Part shown: piece by piece, positions 15,619 through 23,940 of the stretch | How positions within the stretch are numbered: position 1 is the first letter of the stretch | How the letters are laid out: every line of letters begins with the position of its first letter | Notes under the pieces: model-generated | What the model was told of the DNA's origin: nothing | Seen by the model: the letters and a program-made list of their open reading frames with translations, nothing else | The model's database searches: none | Translations under genes and position numbers: made by a program | Source: Ensifer sp. PDNC004 | GTDB taxonomy: Bacteria > Pseudomonadota > Alphaproteobacteria > Rhizobiales > Rhizobiaceae | Length of the DNA: 64,000 bases | Direction: 5' to 3' | Assembly (NCBI RefSeq): GCF_016919405.1 | Contig: NZ_CP070353.1 | Span: 1,054,001-1,118,000 of the forward strand

Positions 15619-15633
15619 ATACCACTCTGGTAT
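15619..15633. promoter_or_regulatory. Repressor operator O4
   Basis: ATACCA-CTC-TGGTAT, a perfect copy of the operator found beside the CI gene 1.5 kb away. It lies just upstream of the leftward winged-helix gene and abuts the -35 box of the rightward promoter. Confidence 0.8.
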
Positions 15634-15661
15634 TGACGCGTCCATACCAAACCGGTATTCT
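15633..15661 (+). promoter_or_regulatory. Rightward early promoter
   Basis: TTGACG at 15633-15638 and TATTCT at 15656-15661, 17 bases apart, form a good sigma-70 promoter. O4 touches its -35 and O5 covers its -10, so repressor binding should block it. It drives the long rightward block beginning at 15735. Confidence 0.7.
15644..15658. promoter_or_regulatory. Repressor operator O5
   Basis: ATACCA-AAC-CGGTAT, one mismatch from a perfect copy, 25 bases centre to centre from O4. It overlaps the -10 box of the rightward promoter. Confidence 0.75.
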
Positions 15662-15734
15662 CATCAACATCGAAAGCGGCACGAAGAAGTCTCGACCGAT
15701 CTGCCCGCTGAGACAGTCAACCGAACGGAGAACG

Positions 15735-15911
15735 ATGATGGCCTACACGATCGACATGGGGAACAACGAGAGCATTAGCTGCGGTGTCTTCGAGATGAAT
15801 GGCAAGTTCACCGCTCTCCTCTTCAGCCAGAGCAAGACTTTCAAGACCTATGCCGGCGCTGTTCGCTGGCTGGCGAAGTTCGGTCGCGGCCCTGACGGTA
15901 GGAGCCTGTGA
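15735..15911 (+). CDS. Small phage protein, first gene of the rightward block
   Basis: 58 aa from the ATG at 15735 (a second ATG follows) behind CGGAG. Mixed polar with a C-terminal basic segment (YAGAVRWLAKFGRGPDG). No family recognised. As the first gene after the repressor-controlled promoter it would be made immediately on induction. Confidence 0.6.
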   Translation: MMAYTIDMGNNESISCGVFEMNGKFTALLFSQSKTFKTYAGAVRWLAKFGRGPDGRSL

Positions 15912-16150
15912 TGGCTCGCTACCGCAACCGTTGCCACAAGCCCCACGACACGACGTACGGACCGGAGTTCTACGAAACCGACGCGACCCCGACTAAGTAC
16001 AAGGGTTTCAGGATCTACCACGTCCACAACATGCGGTTCGATTGCGTCAACGAAGGCGCTGACGGCCCTGTCTGCCAGATGCAGATGGCCGGCTTGAACG
16101 GCGCCAAGCGATACATCGACGAGTATTGGGCGCGAGAGAACGCCGCCTAA
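15911..16150 (+). CDS. Small phage protein of unknown function
   Basis: 79 aa from the ATG that overlaps the upstream stop by one base. Rich in aromatic and charged residues (YKGFRIYHVHNMRFDCVNEG) with three cysteines. No family recognised. Confidence 0.6.
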   Translation: MARYRNRCHKPHDTTYGPEFYETDATPTKYKGFRIYHVHNMRFDCVNEGADGPVCQMQMAGLNGAKRYIDEYWARENAA

Positions 16151-16196
16151 CCAACCACTCCACACCCCCACGGGGGAGAGCAACGAGGAATGACCG

Positions 16197-16511
16197 ATGA
16201 CGATCACGGCACACATCGACCGCCAGACAGACACGATCAACGGCGTCAAGTTCACCAACACGCATTCGGGCCAGAAGCGCGCCTACGGCGACAGCTACTA
16301 CGAATACGACGTGTCCAGCGATCTGCCCGCCGAGGAAGTCGAAAAGGTCTGCCGAGAGCGGATCTACAAGGCCATCCCGCACGCCGAGTGGCAGGCAGAC
16401 TATCGCAAGCCCGGATGCAGCATGGGTGACGCCTTCCGTCCCCACTACACGTTCAAGGCGCTCGGCGGAGGCAAGTACTCCTACGTCGTCACCTGTCTCT
16501 ACACCGACTGA
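16197..16511 (+). CDS. Small phage protein of unknown function
   Basis: 104 aa behind a GAGGAATGACCG ribosome region. Looks beta-rich (SYYEYDVSSDLPAEEVEKVC, then AGWQADYRK-like and GGGKYSYVVTCLY segments). No family recognised; part of the rightward early block. Confidence 0.6.
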   Translation: MTITAHIDRQTDTINGVKFTNTHSGQKRAYGDSYYEYDVSSDLPAEEVEKVCRERIYKAIPHAEWQADYRKPGCSMGDAFRPHYTFKALGGGKYSYVVTCLYTD

Positions 16512-16564
16512 AGACTGACCTCCCTACAACCCAAGGATCACGAACCAGCGCGAGGAATGAGACG

Positions 16565-16909
16565 ATGAGCATTCTCGATATCAGGCCAAATCTTGAAGCC
16601 GCCACGGAAGCTCTGATGAAGTCGGGCGCCGACCGGATGGGACCGCAAGCGACACGCGACACGCTGGAAGAATGCTTCGGCCAGTTCGTCGAGTGCTTCG
16701 GAAACTACGTCTGGTTCTGCGGTGAGCACGGCGAGTATTTCGCATCGAGCCTCAAGGCTTCGCTGTCCGATGCACTGGATGACGCTTTCGGCGCTTCGAT
16801 CAAGGAAGCTCAGTTTGAAGGCCCGATCGGACACAACTCGCAACAGCGCTCGCACGGCACTTACAACGCGCGTCAGCAGGGGCTCGTTTCCGGGGCGGTG
16901 CGGTTATGA
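16565..16909 (+). CDS. Small phage protein of unknown function
   Basis: 114 aa behind GAGGAATGAGACG. Helical N-terminal half with an unusual cluster of cysteine and aromatic residues (ECFGQFVECFGNYVWFCGEH), and a polar, probably disordered C-terminus (IGHNSQQRSHGTYN). Overlaps the next gene start by ATGA. Confidence 0.6.
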   Translation: MSILDIRPNLEAATEALMKSGADRMGPQATRDTLEECFGQFVECFGNYVWFCGEHGEYFASSLKASLSDALDDAFGASIKEAQFEGPIGHNSQQRSHGTYNARQQGLVSGAVRL

Positions 16910-17301
16910 GCAAGTGGAAGCTGGTCCCGGTCGAGCCGACAGAAGCGATGTCCGCCGCCGCAATGCGAGATTTCGATACGCCGTTCTATGCCGACCTTGA
17001 GCGCATCTACAGAAGCATGGTCGCTGCGGCTCCCGAAACCGTCTGGGCCGATCTGATCGAAGTTCTCATCGAGTGCGAAGACTACTTCGATGACCGCGCC
17101 GAGGTCGAGCGCCATCAGAATGCAGCCGCGGCTTCTAGAATCGAGGCAACCCTCATTGCGGAAATGCTCGGCGCCTTGAAGGCCGCGAAGGCCGACATTC
17201 TCGACTACTGGCTGCCGAACACGGCCCGAGGCGACGACAACAAGGCGCTCCTGATCTGCCGCATCGACAAGGCAATCGACAAAGCGGAGGGCCGGCTGTG
17301 A
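16906..17301 (+). CDS. Phage protein of unknown function
   Basis: 131 aa. Begins with the WKLVPVEPTEAMSAAA segment seen in many phage-encoded unknown proteins (often written as KWKLVPVEPTxEM), then acidic helices and a C-terminal lysine-rich helix. Function unknown. Coupled to both neighbours by 4-base overlaps. Confidence 0.65.
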   Translation: MSKWKLVPVEPTEAMSAAAMRDFDTPFYADLERIYRSMVAAAPETVWADLIEVLIECEDYFDDRAEVERHQNAAAASRIEATLIAEMLGALKAAKADILDYWLPNTARGDDNKALLICRIDKAIDKAEGRL

Positions 17302-17534
17302 GCACCCAGAGCACCCTGGACAAATCCGCATTGCACGACGCCTTCGAGGCCTATTGGGCAGCCGGCGTCACCGACAAGGGCCTTGAAGACGCGATCCGCG
17401 CCTATCTCGATCGCCTCGGCCTTCTGGCTTTGCACGACGAGGCCGTCGCCGGTCGGGCAGCATTTCACCAACGCATTGCCGGGAACACGGCACAGGCAAA
17501 ACGCGAACTCCGTTTCGAGGGGATATCGGCATGA
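17298..17534 (+). CDS. Small phage protein of unknown function
   Basis: 78 aa from a GTG overlapping the upstream stop (GTGA). Helical (LHDAFEAYWAAGVTDKGLED, AIRAYLDRLGLLAL). No family recognised. Its stop overlaps the start of the RecE-like gene by ATGA, so it belongs to the recombination unit by translation coupling. Confidence 0.6.
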   Translation: MSTQSTLDKSALHDAFEAYWAAGVTDKGLEDAIRAYLDRLGLLALHDEAVAGRAAFHQRIAGNTAQAKRELRFEGISA

Positions 17535-18520
17535 CACGAGTAGATATTGACCGCGACGGCTTCCAGTCGATCGGCGGGATTGCTGCGAAACTGATCAAGG
17601 GCATGAAGTCCGAACGGCCGTATGCCGGCGGGCAGATCACCGCGCCGGGTGTTTACCGCGGCGTGCCGATCGAGGCTTACCACACCGACACGAACCTCTT
17701 CCCGGCCTTCTCAATTTCGAGCTCTGGCTTGCGCGCCGTCCTGCGCCGGCCGTCCGAGTACTGGGCATACAGCCCGTATAATCCCAAGCCTTTCGATCGC
17801 GATGAGAAATCATCGCTCGAGTTCGGCAAGGCGGCGCACATGCTGCTTCTCGGCGAAGACGGGTTCAAGGAGCGCTATGTGCTTCGGCCCGACAAGATCG
17901 ATGGCGAGGCATGGCACGGCAACAAGACCGTCTGCAAGAAGTGGCTGGCGGAACAGGCCAACGCCGGTCGTGTCGTCATCACCCTGCCCGAGATCGAGCA
18001 TATCCGGAACATCGCCGACGCGCTCAAGCGCAAAGAGCCAATCCGGCTGGGTATCCTGAACGGTCGCGTCGAACGGTCGCTGTTCTCGAAGCACGGCAAG
18101 ATCTGGCTGAAAGCCCGTCCCGACGTCGTGCCGAACGACAGCGGTGATTTCGTCGACTTGAAGACGGCAGCCAGCGTCGATGACGAAAGCCTGTCCAAGG
18201 CCATCTACAATCACGGCTATCACGTCCAGGCCGGCCTGTTGCGCATGATCGTTCGCGACGTGCTCGGCGCCGACGCCTTCTCCTCATTCACCTTCGTATT
18301 TGTCGAGAAGGCCCCGCCTTACGACGTTCGCGTTCTGCAGTTGAAGGACGAGGACATTGATCTCGGCGAGCGCCAGGCGCGCAAGGCGATCGCCATGGTC
18401 GAGGAATGCCTGAAGCGCAAGGCATGGCCCGGTTTCGACGGCTTCAACCGCGAGTTTGGCTACACCGAAATGCCGGCATGGGCAAAGACCCGCATCAAGA
18501 TCGAATTGGAGGCAGCATGA
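17531..18520 (+). CDS. RecE-like PD-(D/E)XK exonuclease
   Basis: 329 aa. The DUF3799/PDDEXK-1 type domain is shown by SSGLRAVLRRPSEYW near residue 65, LEFGKAAHMLLLGE, and the catalytic core RPDVV...FVDLKTA near 197-215 followed by YHVQAGLLRM. The enzyme chews back one strand of double-stranded ends so that the annealing protein encoded next can act. Overlaps the recT gene by ATGA, confirming the pair. Confidence 0.9.
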   Translation: MTRVDIDRDGFQSIGGIAAKLIKGMKSERPYAGGQITAPGVYRGVPIEAYHTDTNLFPAFSISSSGLRAVLRRPSEYWAYSPYNPKPFDRDEKSSLEFGKAAHMLLLGEDGFKERYVLRPDKIDGEAWHGNKTVCKKWLAEQANAGRVVITLPEIEHIRNIADALKRKEPIRLGILNGRVERSLFSKHGKIWLKARPDVVPNDSGDFVDLKTAASVDDESLSKAIYNHGYHVQAGLLRMIVRDVLGADAFSSFTFVFVEKAPPYDVRVLQLKDEDIDLGERQARKAIAMVEECLKRKAWPGFDGFNREFGYTEMPAWAKTRIKIELEAA

Positions 18521-19629
18521 ACCAGCTTGCGACATCTCAAGAACGCCTGCCGATGGATTCGGTCGGGATCTCCAGCACCGGGACCGGCGCCAAGATCGCC
18601 CCGCAGAACCTCGCCGAGGTGGTTAAGTTCGCCGAGGTGATGTGCCGCGCTGATATCGCTCTTCCGAAGCATCTGCGCGGCAATGCCGGCGCCTGCATGG
18701 CGGTGGCCCTCCAGGCGATGGAATGGGAACTTTCGCCCTTCGCTGTGGCCTCCAAGAGCTACGCCGTCAACGGCGCGATCGCCTATGAGGCGCAGCTTAT
18801 CGCGGCAGTCGTTAACACGCGCTCAGGCATCAAGGGGCGGCTGAAATACCGCTACGATGGCACCGGCGGCGAAATGACCTGCACGGTCACCGGCATTCTC
18901 GATGGCGACGAGTGCGAGTACACGACGCCGCCAATCGGATCCATCACGGTCAAGAACTCTCCGCTCTGGAAGTCGGACCCGCAACAGCAGCTTGGATACT
19001 TCGCCGCCCGGTCGTGGGCGCGTCGTCACTGCCCTGAAGTCATTCTTGGCGTCTACGACCGCGACGAGGCCGAGCAGTTCCGAGGCCCCGACAATGCGAA
19101 GGACGTCACGCCGCCCGAAAGCCCGGTCATGGCCCGCCTGCGCGCCAACAGCGCCACACAGGAGCCCCAGGACGAGCAAGAAGGCTTCAGCCGGTCATTC
19201 GTGGCCGAACAGACCGACGAGCCCCACGACGCTCTAACGGGCGAAATCATCGAACCGAATACCGGCGAGGACACCCCCGCCCCGCCGGTTAATGACGCGG
19301 CATCCGCCACCGCCGCGTCCGAGGGCGACGGCCTTGCCGCACAACAGCCGTCGCCCTCAAACCTTTGGCTTCTGAATGTCGCACGGATGCTTGTTGCCGC
19401 GACCAACTACGGCGGCGACGTGTCGGTCCTGAAGGCACAGAAGCATGCGGCAATCGAGTCCTACCCGAAGCCGGACGATTGCCCGGCGATCATCTCCGGC
19501 AAGGCAGAGGCCGTCTACGCCTACTGCAAGCAGATCGTCGAAGGCTCGCTTGAGCCTGGAGACGGCCTTGCGGTGGTGGCCGGTGTTGTCGGCTGCGATC
19601 AGGACGACCTGAAGCGGAAGGGGGAATGA
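18517..19629 (+). CDS. recT: RecT-family single-strand annealing protein
   Basis: 370 aa from the ATG overlapping the exonuclease stop. The N-terminal 230 residues are RecT-like: LRGNAGACMAVALQAMEWEL, SPFAVASKSYAVNGAIAYEA, and KSDPQQQLGYFAARSWARRH. The C-terminal 140 residues are acidic, proline- and alanine-rich and end in a small helical domain, longer than the standard RecT. It pairs with the exonuclease for phage recombination and concatemer formation. Confidence 0.92.
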   Translation: MNQLATSQERLPMDSVGISSTGTGAKIAPQNLAEVVKFAEVMCRADIALPKHLRGNAGACMAVALQAMEWELSPFAVASKSYAVNGAIAYEAQLIAAVVNTRSGIKGRLKYRYDGTGGEMTCTVTGILDGDECEYTTPPIGSITVKNSPLWKSDPQQQLGYFAARSWARRHCPEVILGVYDRDEAEQFRGPDNAKDVTPPESPVMARLRANSATQEPQDEQEGFSRSFVAEQTDEPHDALTGEIIEPNTGEDTPAPPVNDAASATAASEGDGLAAQQPSPSNLWLLNVARMLVAATNYGGDVSVLKAQKHAAIESYPKPDDCPAIISGKAEAVYAYCKQIVEGSLEPGDGLAVVAGVVGCDQDDLKRKGE

Positions 19630-20498
19630 CGATGGCTGAGAACTCTGCAATCTCTTGGACCAGGCATACATGGAACCCAGTCATGGGTTGCACGAAGGTC
19701 TCCCCGGCCTGCGACGGCTGCTATGCCGAAGCTCTCATGGATAAGCGCTATGGCAAGGTCCAGTGGGGTCCGCACGGCGAGCGGGTGCGCACCAGCAAGC
19801 ATACATGGAATGATCCGTTCCGGTGGCAGCGCCAAGCCGAAAAGGACGGCGATCGGCCGTTCGTGTTCTGCGCGTCGCTCGCTGACGTCTTCGATAACCA
19901 GTGGGATCCGCAGTGGCGCGCCGAAGCCTTCGACGTCATGCGTCGGACGCCCAATCTCGTCTATCTGCTGCTGACCAAGCGTCCGCAGAACATCGTCAAG
20001 CTCTCCGACGCCGCAGGCGGGCTGCCGAGCAATGCGGCGCTGGGAACGACCGTCGAAGACCAGAAGCGCGCGGACATCAATCTGCCGGCTCTCAATGTCG
20101 CCAAGATCGAGACGAACCCGCTGTTCACCTTCGGCAGCTTCGAGCCCTTGCTCGGCTTAATCACCATCCCGCCCGTCTTCATGCCGGACTGGGTCATCAC
20201 AGGCGGCGAGACGGACCAGGGAGGACACAAGGCCCGCATCACCGAGCTCGCTTGGACACGCGCCCTTCGCGATCAGGCGATCCATGCCGGGAAGGCATAT
20301 CACCACAAGCAGAACGGCGAGTGGCTTGCCTGGGGTCAGTCTCTCGAAGACGAGACCACGAACCTCCTTTCCTTCGGGAAGGACCCGGAGCGCTATCAGA
20401 CCGTCAACGGCGAGATCTACAGCCGCGTCGGAAAACGTCGTTCCGGCCGCTTCCTCGACGGCGTCGAGCACAACGCATTCCCGGAGGTCGCGGCATGA
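19626..20498 (+). CDS. DUF5131 / Gp37-Gp68 family phage protein
   Basis: 290 aa. The N-terminus ISWTRHTWNPVMGCTKVSPA then CDGCYAEALM carries the conserved cysteine set of the Gp37/Gp68 (DUF5131) family; FCASLADVFDNQWD and LLTKRPQNI also match. Biochemical role unknown; the cysteines suggest a metal or cluster site, but that is inference. The ATG overlaps the recT stop; an ATG two codons on has slightly better ribosome spacing. Confidence 0.85.
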   Translation: MTMAENSAISWTRHTWNPVMGCTKVSPACDGCYAEALMDKRYGKVQWGPHGERVRTSKHTWNDPFRWQRQAEKDGDRPFVFCASLADVFDNQWDPQWRAEAFDVMRRTPNLVYLLLTKRPQNIVKLSDAAGGLPSNAALGTTVEDQKRADINLPALNVAKIETNPLFTFGSFEPLLGLITIPPVFMPDWVITGGETDQGGHKARITELAWTRALRDQAIHAGKAYHHKQNGEWLAWGQSLEDETTNLLSFGKDPERYQTVNGEIYSRVGKRRSGRFLDGVEHNAFPEVAA

Positions 20499-20674
20499 TC
20501 GCTCGCCTTTTCATCATCATCGCCGGCCCGCCGGTCCTTGCCGCCGCGTTTATCTACGTGCTGGTCAGCGGTATCGCCTTCGCCTTCCGCGACGCTTTCA
20601 ACGAGGTAGGCATCGAGTTCGCGTGCATGCGGCGCGATTGGGACGCTCGGTCGCTCACGCCGGGGGACGAATGA
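20495..20674 (+). CDS. Small membrane protein of the recombination block
   Basis: 59 aa: one long hydrophobic segment at the N-terminus (MIARLFIIIAGPPVLAAAFI, then YVLVSGIAFAF) and a charged tail ending WDARSLTPGDE. Overlaps both neighbours by 4 bases (ATGA). Function unknown. Confidence 0.6.
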   Translation: MIARLFIIIAGPPVLAAAFIYVLVSGIAFAFRDAFNEVGIEFACMRRDWDARSLTPGDE

Positions 20675-21060
20675 TGGCGAGATCTGTCTCTGAATGGGTC
20701 GGCAAGACCGACGACACCCCGCCGCCCCCGCGCGTCAAGGACCGCATCCGCGATCGCCAGGGCAACATCTGTGCTCTGTCGGGCTTCCCGCTCGGCTCCG
20801 ATGACGTCGTCCAGTACGACCATATCGTCCCGCTCTGGCTCGGCGGCCGCAATTCGGAAAGCAACCTGCAGGCTGTCACGTCGGAATCCCACAAGAGGAA
20901 AACGGCGGCCGAGGCCAAGGTCCGGGCAAAATGCAACCGCACCCGGAAGAAGCACTTTGGCATCGCGAAACCGAAGTCCGGCCTGTCCAACCCGAACCTG
21001 AAGAAGTGCATCGACGGGACCGTCATCAATCGCCGCACGGGCGAAGTCGTTTCCCGTTGA
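20671..21060 (+). CDS. HNH endonuclease family protein
   Basis: 129 aa. The HNH core is YDHIVPLWLGGRNSESNLQA followed by HKRKTAAEAK, with the expected His and Asn residues. The usual zinc CxxC before it is reduced to a single Cys (NICALSGFPLG). The C-terminus is basic. Phage HNH nucleases often assist packaging or cut host DNA; its place in the early block makes a DNA-metabolism role more likely. The ATG overlaps the preceding stop by ATGA. Confidence 0.85.
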   Translation: MMARSVSEWVGKTDDTPPPPRVKDRIRDRQGNICALSGFPLGSDDVVQYDHIVPLWLGGRNSESNLQAVTSESHKRKTAAEAKVRAKCNRTRKKHFGIAKPKSGLSNPNLKKCIDGTVINRRTGEVVSR

Positions 21061-21088
21061 CCCCCTTCATTCCCATAGGAGCAGTACA

Positions 21089-21385
21089 GTGAGCGAGACG
21101 AAACATACGCGGGGGCCTTGGGAGTTTGACGGGCCGCCGGACAACATCATCGTGTGGAGCGGCCCTGAAGCCCGGGTTTGCTTCCTCACCAGTGACGGCC
21201 CGACCGAGGCCAACGGCCGCCTCATCGCTGCCGCCCCTGATCTGCTGGCTGCTCTGAAGGCAGCAGAGCCGTATGTCGAGGCGCTTCACTCTCTGATGAA
21301 CCCGGAATCCACCAGATCACAGGTTTGGTCCGTCGTGAAGCAGCTTCGCGCAGCCATCTCCAAGGCCGAAGGATCGCTGACATGA
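21089..21385 (+). CDS. Common phage protein of unknown function (NGRLIAAAPDLL type)
   Basis: 98 aa from a GTG preceded by AGGAGCAG. Contains HTRGPWEFDGPP at the N-terminus and NGRLIAAAPDLLAALKAAEP, motifs shared by many small phage and prophage proteins without known function. Its stop overlaps the next start by ATGA. Confidence 0.75.
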   Translation: MSETKHTRGPWEFDGPPDNIIVWSGPEARVCFLTSDGPTEANGRLIAAAPDLLAALKAAEPYVEALHSLMNPESTRSQVWSVVKQLRAAISKAEGSLT

Positions 21386-21600
21386 CCGACATCGAAGACG
21401 ACGACGATCCGATCTACGACGATGACGATTTCTGCGACTGCGAGGAATACGACGCCGACATCTTGGAAGGTCGAGCCCATTGCTATCGCTGCGGGCGGTC
21501 GTGGTGGCTGACTGACGAGCAGATGCGCCAGGAAATCCGCTGGCAAGCCGAGATGATGGAATGCGCGGAAGAGAGCGCGGAGGGAACCCAGAATGACTGA
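21382..21600 (+). CDS. Small acidic zinc-ribbon-like phage protein
   Basis: 72 aa. The first 30 residues are extremely acidic (DIEDDDDPIYDDDDFCDCEE). CDC and HCYRC pairs could bind zinc. C-terminal half is helical (DEQMRQEIRWQAEMMECAEE). Could be a DNA-mimic or regulatory protein; no evidence beyond composition. Confidence 0.6.
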   Translation: MTDIEDDDDPIYDDDDFCDCEEYDADILEGRAHCYRCGRSWWLTDEQMRQEIRWQAEMMECAEESAEGTQND

Positions 21601-22690
21601 CAACGAAATCGACATCGACGCCCTTGCGCAGGAGATCCGGCGCGTTGACGGCAATCATTCTCTCGGCCATGGCGCATTGGCTGAAGCGCTCGCACCGTTC
21701 ATCGCCGCTCTCTCCCGCCCTATCGATCCGAAGGCGGAGGTGGAGCCGGTGGCGGAACTCGTGTCTGGATCTGTCCTCGATAACGGCACACAGCTATACG
21801 AAATCCGAGTGCTGAACCGCGAGGCTTGCCGTGATGGTTTGAAGCTCTTCGCCTCCCCCTCCATTGTCGCGCCGGTGGGTGTGAAGCCGCTGGAGTGGAT
21901 GCCCGAGGCCACTGACGACGATGGATACTCGTCCACGATCGCCAAGACCCCATTCTGGTTTCAATATGACGTTTGGAGGCTCAAGGAAGGTTGCGCGTGG
22001 AAAGCAGCTGGCCTGCCGACCATTGACGGAGAGGCCCCGACATTCGGCAGCCGAGACGAAGCAATAGCTGCCGTCAATGGTAACTATGCCGATCGTGTAC
22101 TTGAATTGACCGCTCCCGCCCTCACCCCGGCAGAGAAAGCGGGCGTGGGGGATGGGGATGTCGTCGCGGCGTCCTGTATCGCCCGCATGGCTGCAGACGA
22201 CATGATCAAGCAGAACATCCAGTGGCGCCTTGACCCGCGTTACATCCTGCGCCTTTGCGATGCGGTTGACGCCGCCCTCACCCCGGCAGTGGGGGATGAG
22301 TTGATCGAGCGCATCAATGAGGTGTTCGGTTGGCGGAAGACAGGCGTTCTGACTGGAGAGGCTCTTCGATCAAGGGCCACGGAAATTCGAGATAGGTACG
22401 GAAACGTCTTTGACATGGCCGACGCCCTGTCGATGGCGGAAAAGGAAACTGCCGAGGAAGCGATGAGGCTTGTCCTTTCCAACGCCCTCTCGACCACCAA
22501 GCCAGCGCAGGGGGGTGGAGAGTGGGAGTTTGAGGCTATTCGGGCAGCTTACGAACGCGGGGCCATGTGGCGGCACGAATGCGGCACGCTCGAACTGGTC
22601 GAAAAGGCTTCCTACGATTTCGCCGACAAGATGACTTCTCCCGCCGCCCTCGCCGCGCAGGGGGATGACGCACAGGAGGGGACGCGATGA
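21593..22690 (+). CDS. Modular phage protein of unknown function
   Basis: 365 aa built of short unrelated blocks joined by a repeated linker: APALTPAEKAGVGDGD at about 174-190, DAALTPAVGDE at about 225-235 and SPAALAAQGDDAQEG at the end. The DNA under the linkers is nearly the same (CCGCCCTCACCCCGGCAG at 22116 and 22273). The middle block (GLKLFASPSIVAPVGVKPLE and ATDDDGYSSTIAKTPFWFQY) occurs in many rhizobial phage unknowns. Function unknown; the layout suggests block shuffling between phages. Overlaps the cytosine methylase start. Confidence 0.65.
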   Translation: MTDNEIDIDALAQEIRRVDGNHSLGHGALAEALAPFIAALSRPIDPKAEVEPVAELVSGSVLDNGTQLYEIRVLNREACRDGLKLFASPSIVAPVGVKPLEWMPEATDDDGYSSTIAKTPFWFQYDVWRLKEGCAWKAAGLPTIDGEAPTFGSRDEAIAAVNGNYADRVLELTAPALTPAEKAGVGDGDVVAASCIARMAADDMIKQNIQWRLDPRYILRLCDAVDAALTPAVGDELIERINEVFGWRKTGVLTGEALRSRATEIRDRYGNVFDMADALSMAEKETAEEAMRLVLSNALSTTKPAQGGGEWEFEAIRAAYERGAMWRHECGTLELVEKASYDFADKMTSPAALAAQGDDAQEGTR

Positions 22691-23940
22691 GATACGGATC
22701 CGTCTGCTCCGGGATCGAAGCCGCGACGATGGCTTGGCACCCGCTTGGTTGGTCGCCCTCATTCTTCAGCGAGATCGAGGCGTTCCCGAGCGCCGTACTC
22801 TCCCACCACTATCCGACCGTCCCGAACCTCGGCGACATGACCAAATTCGAGGAGTGGCCTGACCATGCAATTGACCTTCTTGTCGGAGGCACCCCCTGCC
22901 AATCCTTCTCCGTCGCGGGACTTCGCCAGGGACTTGCTGACCCGCGCGGCAACCTCATGCTCACCTATCTTGCTATCGCTCGACGCTATCAGCCCCGCTG
23001 GCTGGTTTGGGAAAACGTCCCCGGCGTCCTGTCTTCCAACGGAGGAAGGGACTTTGGAACCTTTATCCGAGGGCTGGAAGAATGCGGGTATCATGCGGCC
23101 TGGCGAGTGCTTGACGCTCAGTATGTCCGAGTGGACGGCTTTGAAAGAGCAGTCCCCCAGAGACGCCGGCGTGTGTTCGTTGTCGGATATCTTGGAGACT
23201 GGCGACGTGCCGCAGCAGTATTATTTGAGCCCGAAGGCATGCGCGGGGATTCTGCGCCGAGCCGGAAAGCGGGGCAAAGACCTTCCCCGACAATTAGCAG
23301 CCGCCCTACAGGGGGTGGCGGGCTCGGAACCGACTTCGATCTCGACGGCGGATTGATCCCCTTCGGCGGCAATAACACCAGTGGCCACATCGATGGGGCC
23401 ACTGCCGTCAACGCTCATGGCGGCCCTGCTGGTCGCCTGGATTTCGAAAGCGAGACGTTCGTCGCCCATAGCCTTCGTGCCGAAGGCTTCGACGCCAGCG
23501 AGGACGGGACGGGCCGTGGAACGCCGATCGTTCCTGTTGCGTCGTATCCGTTGACATCGGGCATGTCGGCAAGCGCAGCGCGGATGCCTCACGAGCAAGG
23601 TTGCCTCGTTGCCCATGCTATTCAAGAGCGCGCCGTCAGCGAAAACCTTGAGAACGGGCCACAAGGCAAAGGCTTCCAGGCTGACGTTGCCTACACCATC
23701 GAGGCAAGGAACAAGGTGCAGGCAGTGCAGAAGGATTGGGCAGTCCGACGCCTGACCCCGCGCGAGTGCGAACGCCTCCAAGGCTTCCCCGACAATTTCA
23801 CCAACGTTCCATACCGCGGCAAACCAGCGGCCGACGGCCCTCGCTACAAGGCGCTCGGTAACTCGATGGCCGTGAACGTCATGCGCTGGATCGGGCAGCG
23901 CATCCAGCAGGTCGAAACAATCACAGCGAGGGCAGCATGA
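22687..23940 (+). CDS. DNA C5-cytosine methyltransferase (orphan)
   Basis: 417 aa with the ordered motifs of the family: I SVCSGIEAATMAW (5-17), IV GGTPCQSFS with catalytic Cys71, VI ENVPG (109-113), VIII QRRRRVFVVG (about 158-167), and X LGNSMAVNVMRWIG near the C-terminus. Transfers a methyl group from AdoMet to cytosine. No restriction nuclease gene is adjacent, so it probably protects phage DNA. The 150 residues between motifs VIII and IX are the target-recognition region and are long and glycine-rich. Confidence 0.95.
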   Translation: MRYGSVCSGIEAATMAWHPLGWSPSFFSEIEAFPSAVLSHHYPTVPNLGDMTKFEEWPDHAIDLLVGGTPCQSFSVAGLRQGLADPRGNLMLTYLAIARRYQPRWLVWENVPGVLSSNGGRDFGTFIRGLEECGYHAAWRVLDAQYVRVDGFERAVPQRRRRVFVVGYLGDWRRAAAVLFEPEGMRGDSAPSRKAGQRPSPTISSRPTGGGGLGTDFDLDGGLIPFGGNNTSGHIDGATAVNAHGGPAGRLDFESETFVAHSLRAEGFDASEDGTGRGTPIVPVASYPLTSGMSASAARMPHEQGCLVAHAIQERAVSENLENGPQGKGFQADVAYTIEARNKVQAVQKDWAVRRLTPRECERLQGFPDNFTNVPYRGKPAADGPRYKALGNSMAVNVMRWIGQRIQQVETITARAA

